From positions 1-19,137 of the forward strand of contig JAATGW010000719.1 in the NCBI GenBank assembly GCA_015654495.1: a stretch of 19,137 nucleotides of DNA. Direction: 5' to 3'. How positions within the stretch are numbered: the first letter of the stretch is position 1; the number at the start of each line of letters is the position of its first letter. This document shows positions 1 to 6,760 of this stretch, piece after piece. The stretch comes from Chitinophagales bacterium. GTDB lineage: Bacteria; Bacteroidota; Bacteroidia; Chitinophagales; Chitinophagaceae. The position numbers were made by a program, and so were the translations under genes. The notes under the pieces were generated by a model. The model saw only the letters and a program-made list of their open reading frames with translations, had not been told where the DNA came from and did not search any database.

Positions 1-175
1 GTATTACGTCCTTTCAGGACTAAGAAACCCAGTTGTATTGGCTGTTGACTTCGAACTTCGTATCCCGTTACCCCAAGATTGAAATCCTGGGGTATAAGAC
101 CATCGTTCCTACGAACTGAAAAACCAAAACTGTATTGGCTGCTGACTTCGAACTTCGGCCTTCAGCCTTCATACT
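1..175. repeat. degenerate repeat and palindrome region, REP-like
   Basis: No gene is seen here. A 27-base segment at 34-60 recurs at 131-157 with one difference, 97 bp apart. Between the copies, 69-94 is a near-perfect palindrome: arms starting TACCCCA and ending TGGGGTA, 12 pairs with one mismatch and a 2-base centre. A smaller inverted repeat, GTCCT-TTC-AGGAC, lies at 8-20. The mix of palindromes and degenerate repeats resembles the short REP-like intergenic elements of Bacteroidota genomes. I assign it by resemblance only, and no transposase gene is in the window. Confidence 0.45.
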
Positions 176-180
176 TCAAA
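146..180. repeat. five tandem CTTCNNN heptamers over a stop codon
   Basis: Five consecutive 7-base units are read on the plus strand: CTTCGAA, CTTCGGC, CTTCAGC, CTTCATA and CTTCAAA. The last unit contains the stop codon (TGA on the minus strand, 178-176) of the protease gene. Two further units (CTTCGAA, CTTCGTA) lie at 49-62 in the upstream copy of the larger repeat. Confidence 0.7.
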
Positions 181-1369
181 GGATGCTTTTCGGCTTAAGG
201 TAGAGAATAAACGGGCTGCCGTCCCTTTGGATTACAAACTTGAGGCGATCACCCAATGTTTGCATCATGGTCTTGTAAACCTGGATATTATTGCTGAAAT
301 TATTATTCACGGCCAGAATTACGTCACCCGGCTTGAAACCACCTTCATCGCCGGGAGAACCCGGAACAACATCTTCCACAACTACTTTGCCATCAATAAA
401 ATAAACGCCAAGGCCTGTGTAGGCATAATCAAAAAGATCATTAAAATGCCTGTTAGGAATAATGTGAATCTGCCTTTTGGGGTAGTTGAGTACTACGTTA
501 AAACGCCGCAAAAGATCATTTCCGATAAGTCCGCCGAGGAAAGGATAATTGGTGATATTATAGGCATCATCAAAAATGAAAGTGGGAACCTTTTTGAATT
601 TATAGGGCCCTACGCTTACTTCCCTGACTACAGTCAGGCTCATACTCATTTTTCCTCCCAGCCCCTCGGCCTGCGTCAATACCGGTGTTCTTTTGCTGGC
701 CAGCACTGTACTGTCGGAGGCATATTCTTTTGAAACAAGAAAGCTGAGTCCGGCACCGGTATCAAAATAGAATCTGTTAGTAAAACGCTTGCGGTCGCGA
801 AAACGGAAACTCAAAATGGGAATGGAGGAAATTAAGGGCTTTAAAAGATGTCCATTACGCGGATATTTGAATTCACCGGGAGAGAAAACTTCCATCTGCA
901 ATGTGTCATAGTCAAGGCGAACAATATACCGGTTCAAAAAGCTGTAGCCTACGATGCCATCGATCTTTATACCATAAACACTTGTAAGTATCTCGTAATC
1001 ATTTACATGAAAATTAAGGCCTTCAACCGTGAGTCCGGGCAGGTGCAGCTGCGCATTGTAGAGATAACGCACTTTTACAAGTCCGGCAATTCCTCTGATG
1101 GTTACGTCTGAAGGTTTGAGCGGGATTTTAAGCTCTTCACATGTGGTCGAATCAAGAGAAATGCCTCCGCTACCAGTGTCAAGAATAAAATTAAGGCTGT
1201 CTTTATAGTTATTTAAAACGGCTTTAATAAGTATAACACCGCCACTCAGCATGGTGAAAGGAAATTTCGCTTTCAGTTTTGCCGCCGGTTCCGAGGATTT
1301 TTCCTGGGCATTTATTAAGAGACTTTGCCCAATGACAAGCAATAAAAATACAATCCGGGTAATTTTCAT
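176..1369 (-). CDS. secreted two-lobed aspartic protease with C-terminal PDZ domain
   Basis: The 397-residue product starts with a signal peptide (hydrophobic residues about 6-20, likely cut after Asn-Ala-Gln, 20-22), so it should act in the periplasm or at the outer membrane. Two retropepsin/pepsin-like lobes follow, each with the catalytic triplet: Asp64-Thr-Gly-Ser and Asp203-Thr-Gly-Ala. The remainder (about 315-395) reads as a PDZ domain, with a GLGVYF-type carboxylate-binding loop and the typical APGSPGDEGGFKPGD-like turn. Having both Asp residues in one chain suggests a monomeric protease, unlike single-lobe retropepsins, which must dimerise. Bacteroidota carry many such 'aspartyl protease family' proteins, mostly without a known substrate. 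The gene stands alone. Its 3' end runs into a heptamer array. I found no convincing promoter box upstream. Confidence 0.85.
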   Translation of the reverse strand: MKITRIVFLLLVIGQSLLINAQEKSSEPAAKLKAKFPFTMLSGGVILIKAVLNNYKDSLNFILDTGSGGISLDSTTCEELKIPLKPSDVTIRGIAGLVKVRYLYNAQLHLPGLTVEGLNFHVNDYEILTSVYGIKIDGIVGYSFLNRYIVRLDYDTLQMEVFSPGEFKYPRNGHLLKPLISSIPILSFRFRDRKRFTNRFYFDTGAGLSFLVSKEYASDSTVLASKRTPVLTQAEGLGGKMSMSLTVVREVSVGPYKFKKVPTFIFDDAYNITNYPFLGGLIGNDLLRRFNVVLNYPKRQIHIIPNRHFNDLFDYAYTGLGVYFIDGKVVVEDVVPGSPGDEGGFKPGDVILAVNNNFSNNIQVYKTMMQTLGDRLKFVIQRDGSPFILYLKPKSIL

Positions 1370-1490
1370 TAAAGCAATAAGATAGGTCAGCAGGACTCAC
1401 TCGCTGCTCCGGGCGTTAAAATAATTAATATTTTCTTGATAATAGTTTTTGAACGAATAATAGATCGCTTTCCTTCAGCCCTTTGGGTTG

Positions 1491-1498
1491 TACATTTG
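1491..1498 (+). promoter_or_regulatory. -7 promoter element (TACATTTG) of mqnC
   Basis: This is a perfect match to the Bacteroidota -7 consensus TAnnTTTG, 21 bp before the ATG at 1520. No clear -33 TTTG is present. It predicts a transcript starting near 1502. That excludes the in-frame ATG at 1436 as the start codon and supports 1520. Confidence 0.6.
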
Positions 1499-1519
1499 TT
1501 GTTCTCAATATTTACTGAT

Positions 1520-2647
1520 ATGGCCGGAAACGGTGATTTATACCATAAAGCCCTGAATAATGAATTTCTGACCAAAGAAGAAGGGCTCAGGCTTTTTAAA
1601 ACTGCTCCCCTTACTGAGCTGAGTTTTGTGGCTGACGAACTCAGGAAGAAACGGGTGCCTTCCGGAAAAGTCACCTGGCAGATTGATAGAAATGTGAATA
1701 CGACAAATGTCTGTATCGCCAACTGCAAATTCTGCAATTTTTACAGAATTCCCGGTCATCCTGATGCCTATATCACGGATATGGCAACTTACCGGAAAAA
1801 GATCCGTGAAACCCTGAAATATGGGGGTGATCAGCTGTTGCTCCAGGGCGGGCATCACCCGGAACTGGGCCTCGATTTCTATACCAGGACTTTCAGGGAA
1901 ATCAAGTCTGAATTCCCGGATATCCGACTGCATGCGCTCGGGCCTCCTGAAGTAGCACATATTACCAAGCTGGAAAAATCCACACACCATGAAGTACTGA
2001 CTGCCCTCAAGGAGGCCGGCCTTGATTCACTGCCGGGAGCCGGCGCTGAAATCCTTGTTGATAGGGTAAGGCGCCTTATCAGCAAAGGCAAATGCGGAGC
2101 CCAGGAGTGGTTGGATATTATGGCGACAGCTCACCAGCTGCATATTACCACTTCAGCTACGATGATGTTCGGGCATGTTGAAACTCTGGAAGAAAGATTT
2201 GATCACCTGATAAAAATCAGGGAAGTCCAGAGCCGCAAGCCTGCCGGTGCAAAAGGATTTCTGGCATTCATACCCTGGACCTTTCAGGATGTGGATACCC
2301 TGCTTACCAGGATCCGTGGAGTTCATAACCTGACTAGTTCTGAAGAGTATATACGTATGATTGCCATCAGCAGGATCATGCTCGCCAATATCAATAATAT
2401 CCAGGCATCCTGGCTCACAGTAGGTAAGCAGGTGGCACAAATTTGTCTTCATGCGGGAGCAAATGATTTCGGCAGTATAATGATCGAAGAGAACGTGGTT
2501 AGTGCTGCCGGCGCCCCACATCGTTTTACTTACAAAACTATTCAGGACGCTATCCGCGAAGCGGGTTTTGAGCCCCAGTTACGCAATCAGCAATATGAAT
2601 ACCGGAAAATTCCTGAAATGATTGAGGAACAGGTTATAGATTACTAA
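1520..2647 (+). CDS. mqnC: cyclic dehypoxanthinyl futalosine synthase (radical SAM)
   Basis: This 375-residue radical SAM enzyme of the futalosine pathway cyclises dehypoxanthine futalosine on the way to menaquinone. The 4Fe-4S cluster motif is Cys65-x3-Cys69-x2-Cys72, set in the segment RNVNTTNVCIANCKFC. The flanking NFYR and the later LLLQGGHHPELGLDFY stretch fit MqnC better than the related aminofutalosine synthase MqnE. The length is normal for the family. I chose the ATG at 1520 because an in-frame extension to 1436 would cross the promoter box at 1491-1498 and adds 28 residues unlike the family N-terminus. No other mqn gene is in the window, so the pathway genes are scattered. The organism probably respires with menaquinone. 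Heptamer repeats begin 3 bases after the stop codon. Confidence 0.92.
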   Translation: MAGNGDLYHKALNNEFLTKEEGLRLFKTAPLTELSFVADELRKKRVPSGKVTWQIDRNVNTTNVCIANCKFCNFYRIPGHPDAYITDMATYRKKIRETLKYGGDQLLLQGGHHPELGLDFYTRTFREIKSEFPDIRLHALGPPEVAHITKLEKSTHHEVLTALKEAGLDSLPGAGAEILVDRVRRLISKGKCGAQEWLDIMATAHQLHITTSATMMFGHVETLEERFDHLIKIREVQSRKPAGAKGFLAFIPWTFQDVDTLLTRIRGVHNLTSSEEYIRMIAISRIMLANINNIQASWLTVGKQVAQICLHAGANDFGSIMIEENVVSAAGAPHRFTYKTIQDAIREAGFEPQLRNQQYEYRKIPEMIEEQVIDY

Positions 2648-2650
2648 CAG

Positions 2651-2678
2651 GTTAAACGTTCAACGTTTAACGTTAAAC
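2651..2678. repeat. four tandem GTTNAAC heptamers after mqnC
   Basis: Four exact 7-base units follow one another: GTTAAAC, GTTCAAC, GTTTAAC and GTTAAAC. Each unit is itself palindromic, so the block also holds larger palindromes: a 10-1-10 inverted repeat at 2651-2671 and a perfect 14-base palindrome at 2665-2678. No T-run follows, so it is not an ordinary intrinsic terminator. Related arrays lie at 13361-13388 and 16302-16322. Confidence 0.75.
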
Positions 2679-2683
2679 TTCAC

Positions 2684-2720
2684 AGAGCTTGCAACCCTGA
2701 AGGGGTGGCAGCCCTACTGA
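2684..2720. repeat. REP-like short palindromic element
   Basis: The stretch holds CCCT-GA-AGGG (2695-2704) followed by GGGTGGCAGCCC (2703-2714), two overlapping short inverted repeats rich in G and C. This resembles a widespread intergenic REP-type motif of Bacteroidota genomes. I identify it by recollection of its look, not by comparison. It lies between mqnC and the small membrane gene, directly after the GTTNAAC heptamers. Confidence 0.35.
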
Positions 2721-2727
2721 TTCCCGT

Positions 2728-3012
2728 ATGAAAAGAAAACAACCTTCTCTCGCATTCTGTATTATCATGGATGCGCTTGGTATGCTCAACTACGCAATAC
2801 CTGTATTAGGTGAGTTTACGGATATTGCCTGGGCGCCTGTTTCCGCATTTATCTTTTTCATGACTTTCGGCAGCTGGAAAGGAAGCTTGTTCAACTTCGT
2901 TGAAGAAATTCTTCCCGGTGTCGACTTCATCCCGACTTTCACCATTATGTGGTTCATGCAAAGGAAGGAAAGAGCAAATAATAATATCACCACACCTATA
3001 AGGATCTCCTGA
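2728..3012 (+). CDS. small conserved membrane protein, function unknown
   Basis: The product has 94 residues with two hydrophobic stretches (about 8-28 and 35-50), so it is probably a small inner-membrane protein. The segments IMDALGMLNYAIPVLGE, DIAWAPVSAFIFFMTFG and EEILPGVDFIPTFTIMW follow a pattern I recognise from small uncharacterised Bacteroidota proteins (G-E-x2-D-x2-WAP, then EE-x-LPG-x-DFIPT). No function is known to me. It lies 80 bp after mqnC with repeat elements between and has no visible -7 box, so it may be read through from mqnC. Its stop codon is only 4 bp from the stop of the convergent response-regulator gene, leaving no room for a terminator. Confidence 0.75.
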   Translation: MKRKQPSLAFCIIMDALGMLNYAIPVLGEFTDIAWAPVSAFIFFMTFGSWKGSLFNFVEEILPGVDFIPTFTIMWFMQRKERANNNITTPIRIS

Positions 3013-3016
3013 AAAT

Positions 3017-3703
3017 TTATTCAGAAACAAAACGGTATCCGACACCTTTGATGGTTATAATTTCAAGTGTCGGATCATCTTTCAGATAACTCCGGAGTTT
3101 CGCAACATATACATCCAGGTTCCTGGAATTGAAAAAAGAATCATTGCCCCAGAGCACATTCAGAATGTCTTTCCGGTCAATGATTTTATTTTTGCTGTTT
3201 AGCAGTAGCCTGAGTAATTCAGATTCACGAAACGAAAGTTTCCGGTCTTCATTGCCGTAACTGAGTGTCTGCCTGTTGGAATGAAAAACATAACCACCCA
3301 GCTTTAGAAATTCTCTGCCGGAATCTTTTTCTGTATTGCTTTTTCTCTTCAGCGCATTGGAGATCCTCACAATTAATTCTTCCATACTGAAAGGTTTACG
3401 GATATAGTCATTTGCACCAAGATTGAAACCTTTCACTACATCACCTGTTTGTGTTTTAGCTGTAAGAAAAATAATCGGAATAGCAGGATCGATATGCCTG
3501 ATCTCTTCTGCTATTTCAAATCCATCTTTGTTCGGAAGCATTATATCGAGTACACATATATCCGGCGATGAATTGCGGAATTTCGTGAGCACCCTGGCGC
3601 CATCGGATTCCATAAAAACCTCAAAGCCCCTTGTCTCGAGGCTTTCGCGCACGATCTTGCCGAGAAATTCCTCATCTTCCACGTACAGGATTTTAACTTT
3701 CAT
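3017..3703 (-). CDS. OmpR/PhoB-family response regulator (RprY-like)
   Basis: This 228-residue DNA-binding regulator has a receiver domain at about 3-115, with acidic pocket Glu9/Asp10, phospho-acceptor Asp53, Thr81 and Lys103-Pro, and a winged-helix DNA-binding domain at about 130-226 ending in the typical IKGVGYRFV wing. The ATG lies 11 bp inside the preceding kinase gene, so the two are translationally coupled and form a cognate pair. OmpR-family regulators usually bind as dimers to direct repeats about 10-11 bp apart. The divergent promoter region of this operon holds exactly such a repeat (5265-5302), and a second copy precedes the beta-barrel gene, so these are its likely targets (inference). 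The architecture resembles RprY of Bacteroides, but I do not claim orthology. Confidence 0.9.
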   Translation of the reverse strand: MKVKILYVEDEEFLGKIVRESLETRGFEVFMESDGARVLTKFRNSSPDICVLDIMLPNKDGFEIAEEIRHIDPAIPIIFLTAKTQTGDVVKGFNLGANDYIRKPFSMEELIVRISNALKRKSNTEKDSGREFLKLGGYVFHSNRQTLSYGNEDRKLSFRESELLRLLLNSKNKIIDRKDILNVLWGNDSFFNSRNLDVYVAKLRSYLKDDPTLEIITIKGVGYRFVSE

Positions 3704-5210
3704 GTTCCTCCTTTTTAAATCCCAGTTTTATCACCTTCCGCATACTTTTTCTGTTTCTGTCAAAATGGACTACGGGCAATTCCTGGATCGGTAGCTTAAT
3801 TATAAAGCTGCTGCCCTGCCCAACCACACTTTCGACTTCAATAAATCCCTGGTGAATAGCCGCAATATGCAGAACATAACTTAATCCCAGACCATACCCT
3901 TTAATATCGTGTCTGTCCTGATTTGGGACACGGAAAAACTTTTCAAATACTTTCCGTTTAAATTCAGCGGGAATACCAACTCCATTGTCGCGGATGATAA
4001 GGTCAATATATTCCTCATACCGGTTGAGTTCTATTGAAATTTCGGGATTTACAGGACTGTATTTAAGGGCATTGTCAAGCAGATTATAAACCACGCTTGT
4101 TATATGAAGCTTATCGGCATGAATCGGGCATTCCGCATTATCGGATGAAAATTTTATTACTGCCCCGGCCTTGTCGGTCTGAAGTTTCATGCTCTCAATC
4201 ACATCACGCACAACCTCACATAAATCAAACCATCCTTTATTTAACTGGATTGCCTTTTGTTCAAACATGGATAGCTTCAGCACCTTGTCCACCAACAGCG
4301 ACAAACGCTGAAGTTCATTCTGGGATATATCAAGGTATTCTGCTGTTCTTCTCGTGTCGTTTAACGCATTAAAATTTTTCAGTGCTTCGATAGCAACAGA
4401 AACCGTGGCAATCGGTGTTTTGAGCTCGTGGGTGATATTGCTGATAAACTCATTTTTCAAGGCAGTAAGGTTATGTTGCCTGACAAGGTTCCTGTAGAGC
4501 AGAACAAATGAAAGAATTGTAACACCTACCAGAAACACAGAGAAGATGATCGGCGAGGTCATTTTTCTGAGCAGGTAGGGAAAACTATTGCCCAGGTGCA
4601 CACGGTAGGAAATGGGTCTGCTGATTCCAACCACAACTTCATCATCCTCAAAATTAGTTGGGCTTGAAGTCGGTAATAGCTTGCGTTCCAGGTAAAAAGG
4701 TATTCCGGTATTTTCTTTCGCCAGCGCCTTCCGGAATGCAGTGTCTATTTCTGATACCCGCAGGGAATCCTGCAGAGAGTCTATCCCATAAAGAAAACGC
4801 ACTACATTGGAGCCACCAATCCAATTCAGATCCACCGGACCCGCAGAATCTGAAGTACTATGCACAGAGGTACGATCTACTGTGATGAATACCTGCTTCT
4901 TCTTACTGCTGTCGCGGGCTCTTTGTTCGATCAGATTGTACATGTTCACCACCTGCTTTGGCGGATCTGATGGAGATAGCGCAGGGCCCACTTTTATATG
5001 CTGAACAACCGAATCTCTCCTTATCGTGCCTTCTATTTTCAGTTTCTCACCCTGAAGGTTCATTACGGTTTCGCGGAAGAGAAAGCTGACATTCGTTTTC
5101 AGCACATTCCGTTCGCGCTGGTAGTTCTGAATCAACCACCAGGCCTGAAATCCTACGATTACCAGAATTGTAAGAATCATCAAACTGATCAATTTTCCAA
5201 ACTTCTTCAT
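3693..5210 (-). CDS. membrane sensor histidine kinase, partner of the OmpR-type regulator
   Basis: The 505-residue kinase has a first membrane segment at about 8-27, a periplasmic sensing region of roughly 190 residues with no domain I recognise, and a second membrane segment at about 220-242. A HisKA domain follows directly, with phospho-acceptor His261 in NITHELKTP. Next is an HATPase domain with N-box LLDNALKYS, G1 box DNGVGIP, F-box VFEKFFR and G2 box GYGLGLS. No HAMP domain is evident. The C-terminus ends in basic residues that overlap the regulator start. The first gene of its operon, it has a perfect -7 box (TACCTTTG, 5229-5236) 18 bp upstream. What it senses cannot be read from the sequence. 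The targets suggested by the shared operator point to the cell envelope. Confidence 0.9.
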   Translation of the reverse strand: MKKFGKLISLMILTILVIVGFQAWWLIQNYQRERNVLKTNVSFLFRETVMNLQGEKLKIEGTIRRDSVVQHIKVGPALSPSDPPKQVVNMYNLIEQRARDSSKKKQVFITVDRTSVHSTSDSAGPVDLNWIGGSNVVRFLYGIDSLQDSLRVSEIDTAFRKALAKENTGIPFYLERKLLPTSSPTNFEDDEVVVGISRPISYRVHLGNSFPYLLRKMTSPIIFSVFLVGVTILSFVLLYRNLVRQHNLTALKNEFISNITHELKTPIATVSVAIEALKNFNALNDTRRTAEYLDISQNELQRLSLLVDKVLKLSMFEQKAIQLNKGWFDLCEVVRDVIESMKLQTDKAGAVIKFSSDNAECPIHADKLHITSVVYNLLDNALKYSPVNPEISIELNRYEEYIDLIIRDNGVGIPAEFKRKVFEKFFRVPNQDRHDIKGYGLGLSYVLHIAAIHQGFIEVESVVGQGSSFIIKLPIQELPVVHFDRNRKSMRKVIKLGFKKEEHES

Positions 5211-5228
5211 ATTTCAAGTTGTTCAGAA

Positions 5229-5236
5229 CAAAGGTA
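5229..5236 (-). promoter_or_regulatory. -7 promoter element (TACCTTTG) of the two-component operon
   Basis: A perfect TAnnTTTG match on the minus strand, 18 bp before the kinase ATG at 5210. It predicts a leader of about 16 bases. The direct-repeat element 5265-5286 starts 28 bp further upstream, just beyond the expected -33 region, a position suited to autoregulation. Confidence 0.6.
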
Positions 5237-5264
5237 TTGACTGCTGTTATAGCTTAATAATCCT

Positions 5265-5302
5265 ATTAACCTTAATTAACATTAAAGCAAGTTGCATTAA
5301 CC
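5265..5302 (+). promoter_or_regulatory. composite operator: ATTAAC direct repeats, copy 1
   Basis: The element has two adjoining decamers, ATTAACCTTA (5265-5274) and ATTAACATTA (5275-5284), then AA. After 9 bases comes a third half-site, ATTAACC (5296-5302). The first 22 bases are identical to 16276-16297 on the minus strand, upstream of the beta-barrel gene, and the third half-site and -7 box follow at the same distances there. The 10-bp repeat matches how OmpR-family regulators bind. It lies between the divergent kinase and GLPGLI genes. That the neighbouring regulator binds it is inference. Confidence 0.7.
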
Positions 5303-5323
5303 TCCACCTGCTTTTCCGGGGCT

Positions 5324-5331
5324 TAGTTTTG
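5324..5331 (+). promoter_or_regulatory. -7 promoter element (TAGTTTTG) of the GLPGLI gene
   Basis: A perfect TAnnTTTG match, 13 bp before the ATG at 5345. No TTTG -33 box is present. Instead the third ATTAACC half-site ends 21 bp upstream, at the edge of the -33 region. This is what an activator-dependent promoter looks like. Confidence 0.6.
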
Positions 5332-5344
5332 GAAAAAATTAGTC

Positions 5345-6142
5345 ATGGAAAAATTTATTTTACTGATAGCAATGGCAGTTCTGGTTTCATTTACGCATGC
5401 GCAACAACAGGAAGGGAAAATAACTTACGAAAGGACTGCAAAACTGCAGATTCAGATCGCTAACGAAGATCCGGAAATCCAGAACCTGATACCAAAAGAA
5501 AGAAAAGACCGATATGAGTGTTTGTTTGGAGGTAATAAGTCTATTTATCGTTCTGCGGAAGAAGACCCTCAATCAGGGGAAATGCAGGTGAGTGGCGGCG
5601 GAGCCGAAATAAGAATGATAATACCTGGATTAAATGATATTATATTTTATGATTTTAATACGAAGACTAAAGTAGAACAAAGAGAATTGTTCACTAAGAA
5701 TTTTGTAATACAGGATAGCATCAGGCCCATGAACTGGAAGGTTGGCAATGAAACAAAAATGATCCTGGGCATGAATTGCAGAAAAGCTATTGGCACACGT
5801 ACCCAGCAATCTTTCAGAATGACATTGGAAAATGGTAAAACGGAAAGAAAAGAAGTTATCGACACACTGAATGTTGTTGCCTGGTTTACAAACGAAATCG
5901 CCGGCTTTAATGGTCCCGATCAGTACCAGGGTCAGTTGCCCGGAACTGTGCTTGAAGTTGATGTTAATAACGGTACTACCACATTTGTTGCAGTTGAACT
6001 GAGTAAGAAAGTGGATCTGAAAGAAATAAAGGAACCAAAAGGTAAAAAGATAACGCCGGCGGAATTTGCACTGGAAAGAGATAAAATGATGAAAGAAATG
6101 GAATCGAATGGAGGCGGAACTTTCAATTTCAGATCCCGATAA
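5345..6142 (+). CDS. GLPGLI-family secreted protein
   Basis: The 265-residue product has a signal peptide (hydrophobic about 4-17, cleavage near THA-Q). The body matches the GLPGLI family of Bacteroidota: the segment NWKVGNETKMILGMNCRKA, then VVAWFTNEIAGFNGPDQYQG and the name-giving motif in the variant QLPGTVLEV. The biochemical role of the family is unknown; members are often encoded near outer-membrane beta-barrel proteins. The C-terminus is lysine-rich, then ends in a glycine-rich tail, GGGTFNFRSR, resembling the tail of the barrel protein encoded at 13389-16226. The gene is monocistronic: its own promoter with operator repeats lies upstream and a strong terminator downstream. It is probably controlled by the divergent two-component system. 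Confidence 0.85.
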   Translation: MEKFILLIAMAVLVSFTHAQQQEGKITYERTAKLQIQIANEDPEIQNLIPKERKDRYECLFGGNKSIYRSAEEDPQSGEMQVSGGGAEIRMIIPGLNDIIFYDFNTKTKVEQRELFTKNFVIQDSIRPMNWKVGNETKMILGMNCRKAIGTRTQQSFRMTLENGKTERKEVIDTLNVVAWFTNEIAGFNGPDQYQGQLPGTVLEVDVNNGTTTFVAVELSKKVDLKEIKEPKGKKITPAEFALERDKMMKEMESNGGGTFNFRSR

Positions 6143-6165
6143 CCGGGATTAACTGCAAATTGTTG

Positions 6166-6196
6166 AAAACCGGAAACATGTTTTCCGGTTTTTTCA
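6166..6196 (+). terminator. intrinsic terminator after the GLPGLI gene
   Basis: An 11-bp stem, AAAACCGGAAA with TTTCCGGTTTT, has a 5-base loop (CATGT), and its 3' arm runs into a T-run. It starts 24 bases after the stop codon. A second small inverted repeat, ATCCCG...CGGGAT (6133-6149), spans the stop codon itself. Confidence 0.8.
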
Positions 6197-6279
6197 TTTT
6201 ATTGACCTCATGCAAAACTCGTGCCCGGTAAAGCATTCCAAAAAATTACAGCAGCTATTTTTATTAGCACGATTCTGCT

Positions 6280-6287
6280 AACTTTGG
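6280..6287 (+). promoter_or_regulatory. -7 promoter element (TAACTTTG) of the signalling operon
   Basis: A perfect TAnnTTTG match ending 9 bp before the ATG at 6297, so the transcript should have a leader of only about 5-7 bases. No ATTAAC repeats occur here, unlike the two target promoters, so this operon is probably not in the same regulon. Confidence 0.55.
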
Positions 6288-6296
6288 AATCCCTGT

Positions 6297-6749
6297 ATGT
6301 CAAAACCAATCTCAGTATTTCTAGTTGACGACGATTCTGATGACACTTTGCTCTTCAATGAAGTATTGAATGAAGTGAATCCATCAGTTGAATTAATATG
6401 CGCCACCAACGGCCAGGAAGCAATCAGTATGCTTACCGGGAACAAAATAGAACCAGATATTATTTTCCTGGACCTGAATATGCCCAGGATGGATGGAAAG
6501 GAATGCCTCCGCCTGATAAAAGCCAGCCCGGATACTTCTGCCATCCCTGTGATCATGTACACAACATCGTCGATGCCCAAGGATATTCAGGAAGCTATAG
6601 CATACGGGGCAACCTGTTTTATTACAAAGCCTTCAAGTCTGAAGGAACTTAAACATATTCTGGCATCGATTATTAACAGCCTTCCCGATAAATTGCAGGA
6701 TGCCATTGAATCATTGCGGACAGACACTGAATCATATATCGTTTGCTGA
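6297..6749 (+). CDS. single-domain response regulator, Rcp1-like
   Basis: The product is a receiver domain alone (150 residues), with acidic pocket Asp11-Asp12-Asp13, phospho-acceptor Asp59 in FLDLNMPRMDG, Thr89-Thr90 and Lys111-Pro. The DSDD stretch after the pocket and the LNMPRMDG loop are typical of the Rcp1 subgroup, known as partners of phytochrome-type kinases. There is no output domain; the C-terminus after about residue 130 is short and probably helical. It is the first gene of the signalling operon, 11 bp before a kinase whose H-box is of the phytochrome type, which makes that kinase its probable partner (inference). Confidence 0.88.
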   Translation: MSKPISVFLVDDDSDDTLLFNEVLNEVNPSVELICATNGQEAISMLTGNKIEPDIIFLDLNMPRMDGKECLRLIKASPDTSAIPVIMYTTSSMPKDIQEAIAYGATCFITKPSSLKELKHILASIINSLPDKLQDAIESLRTDTESYIVC

Positions 6750-6760
6750 TCTGAAGTTTT

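Noticed and set aside
227..733. 168-codon open frame on the plus strand
   Set aside because: It is antisense to the aspartic protease, whose domains are unmistakable; the frame has no recognisable protein features.
1436..1519. 28-residue N-terminal extension of MqnC
   Set aside because: A perfect -7 box lies inside it and the residues do not look like the family N-terminus; start set at 1520.
1538..1990. 150-codon open frame antisense to mqnC
   Set aside because: Shadow of a conserved enzyme gene; no promoter or family features.
3005..3022. Inverted repeat CTGAA...TTCAG between convergent stops as a bidirectional terminator
   Set aside because: Only 5 bp of stem, A+T-rich and without T-run; too weak to call.
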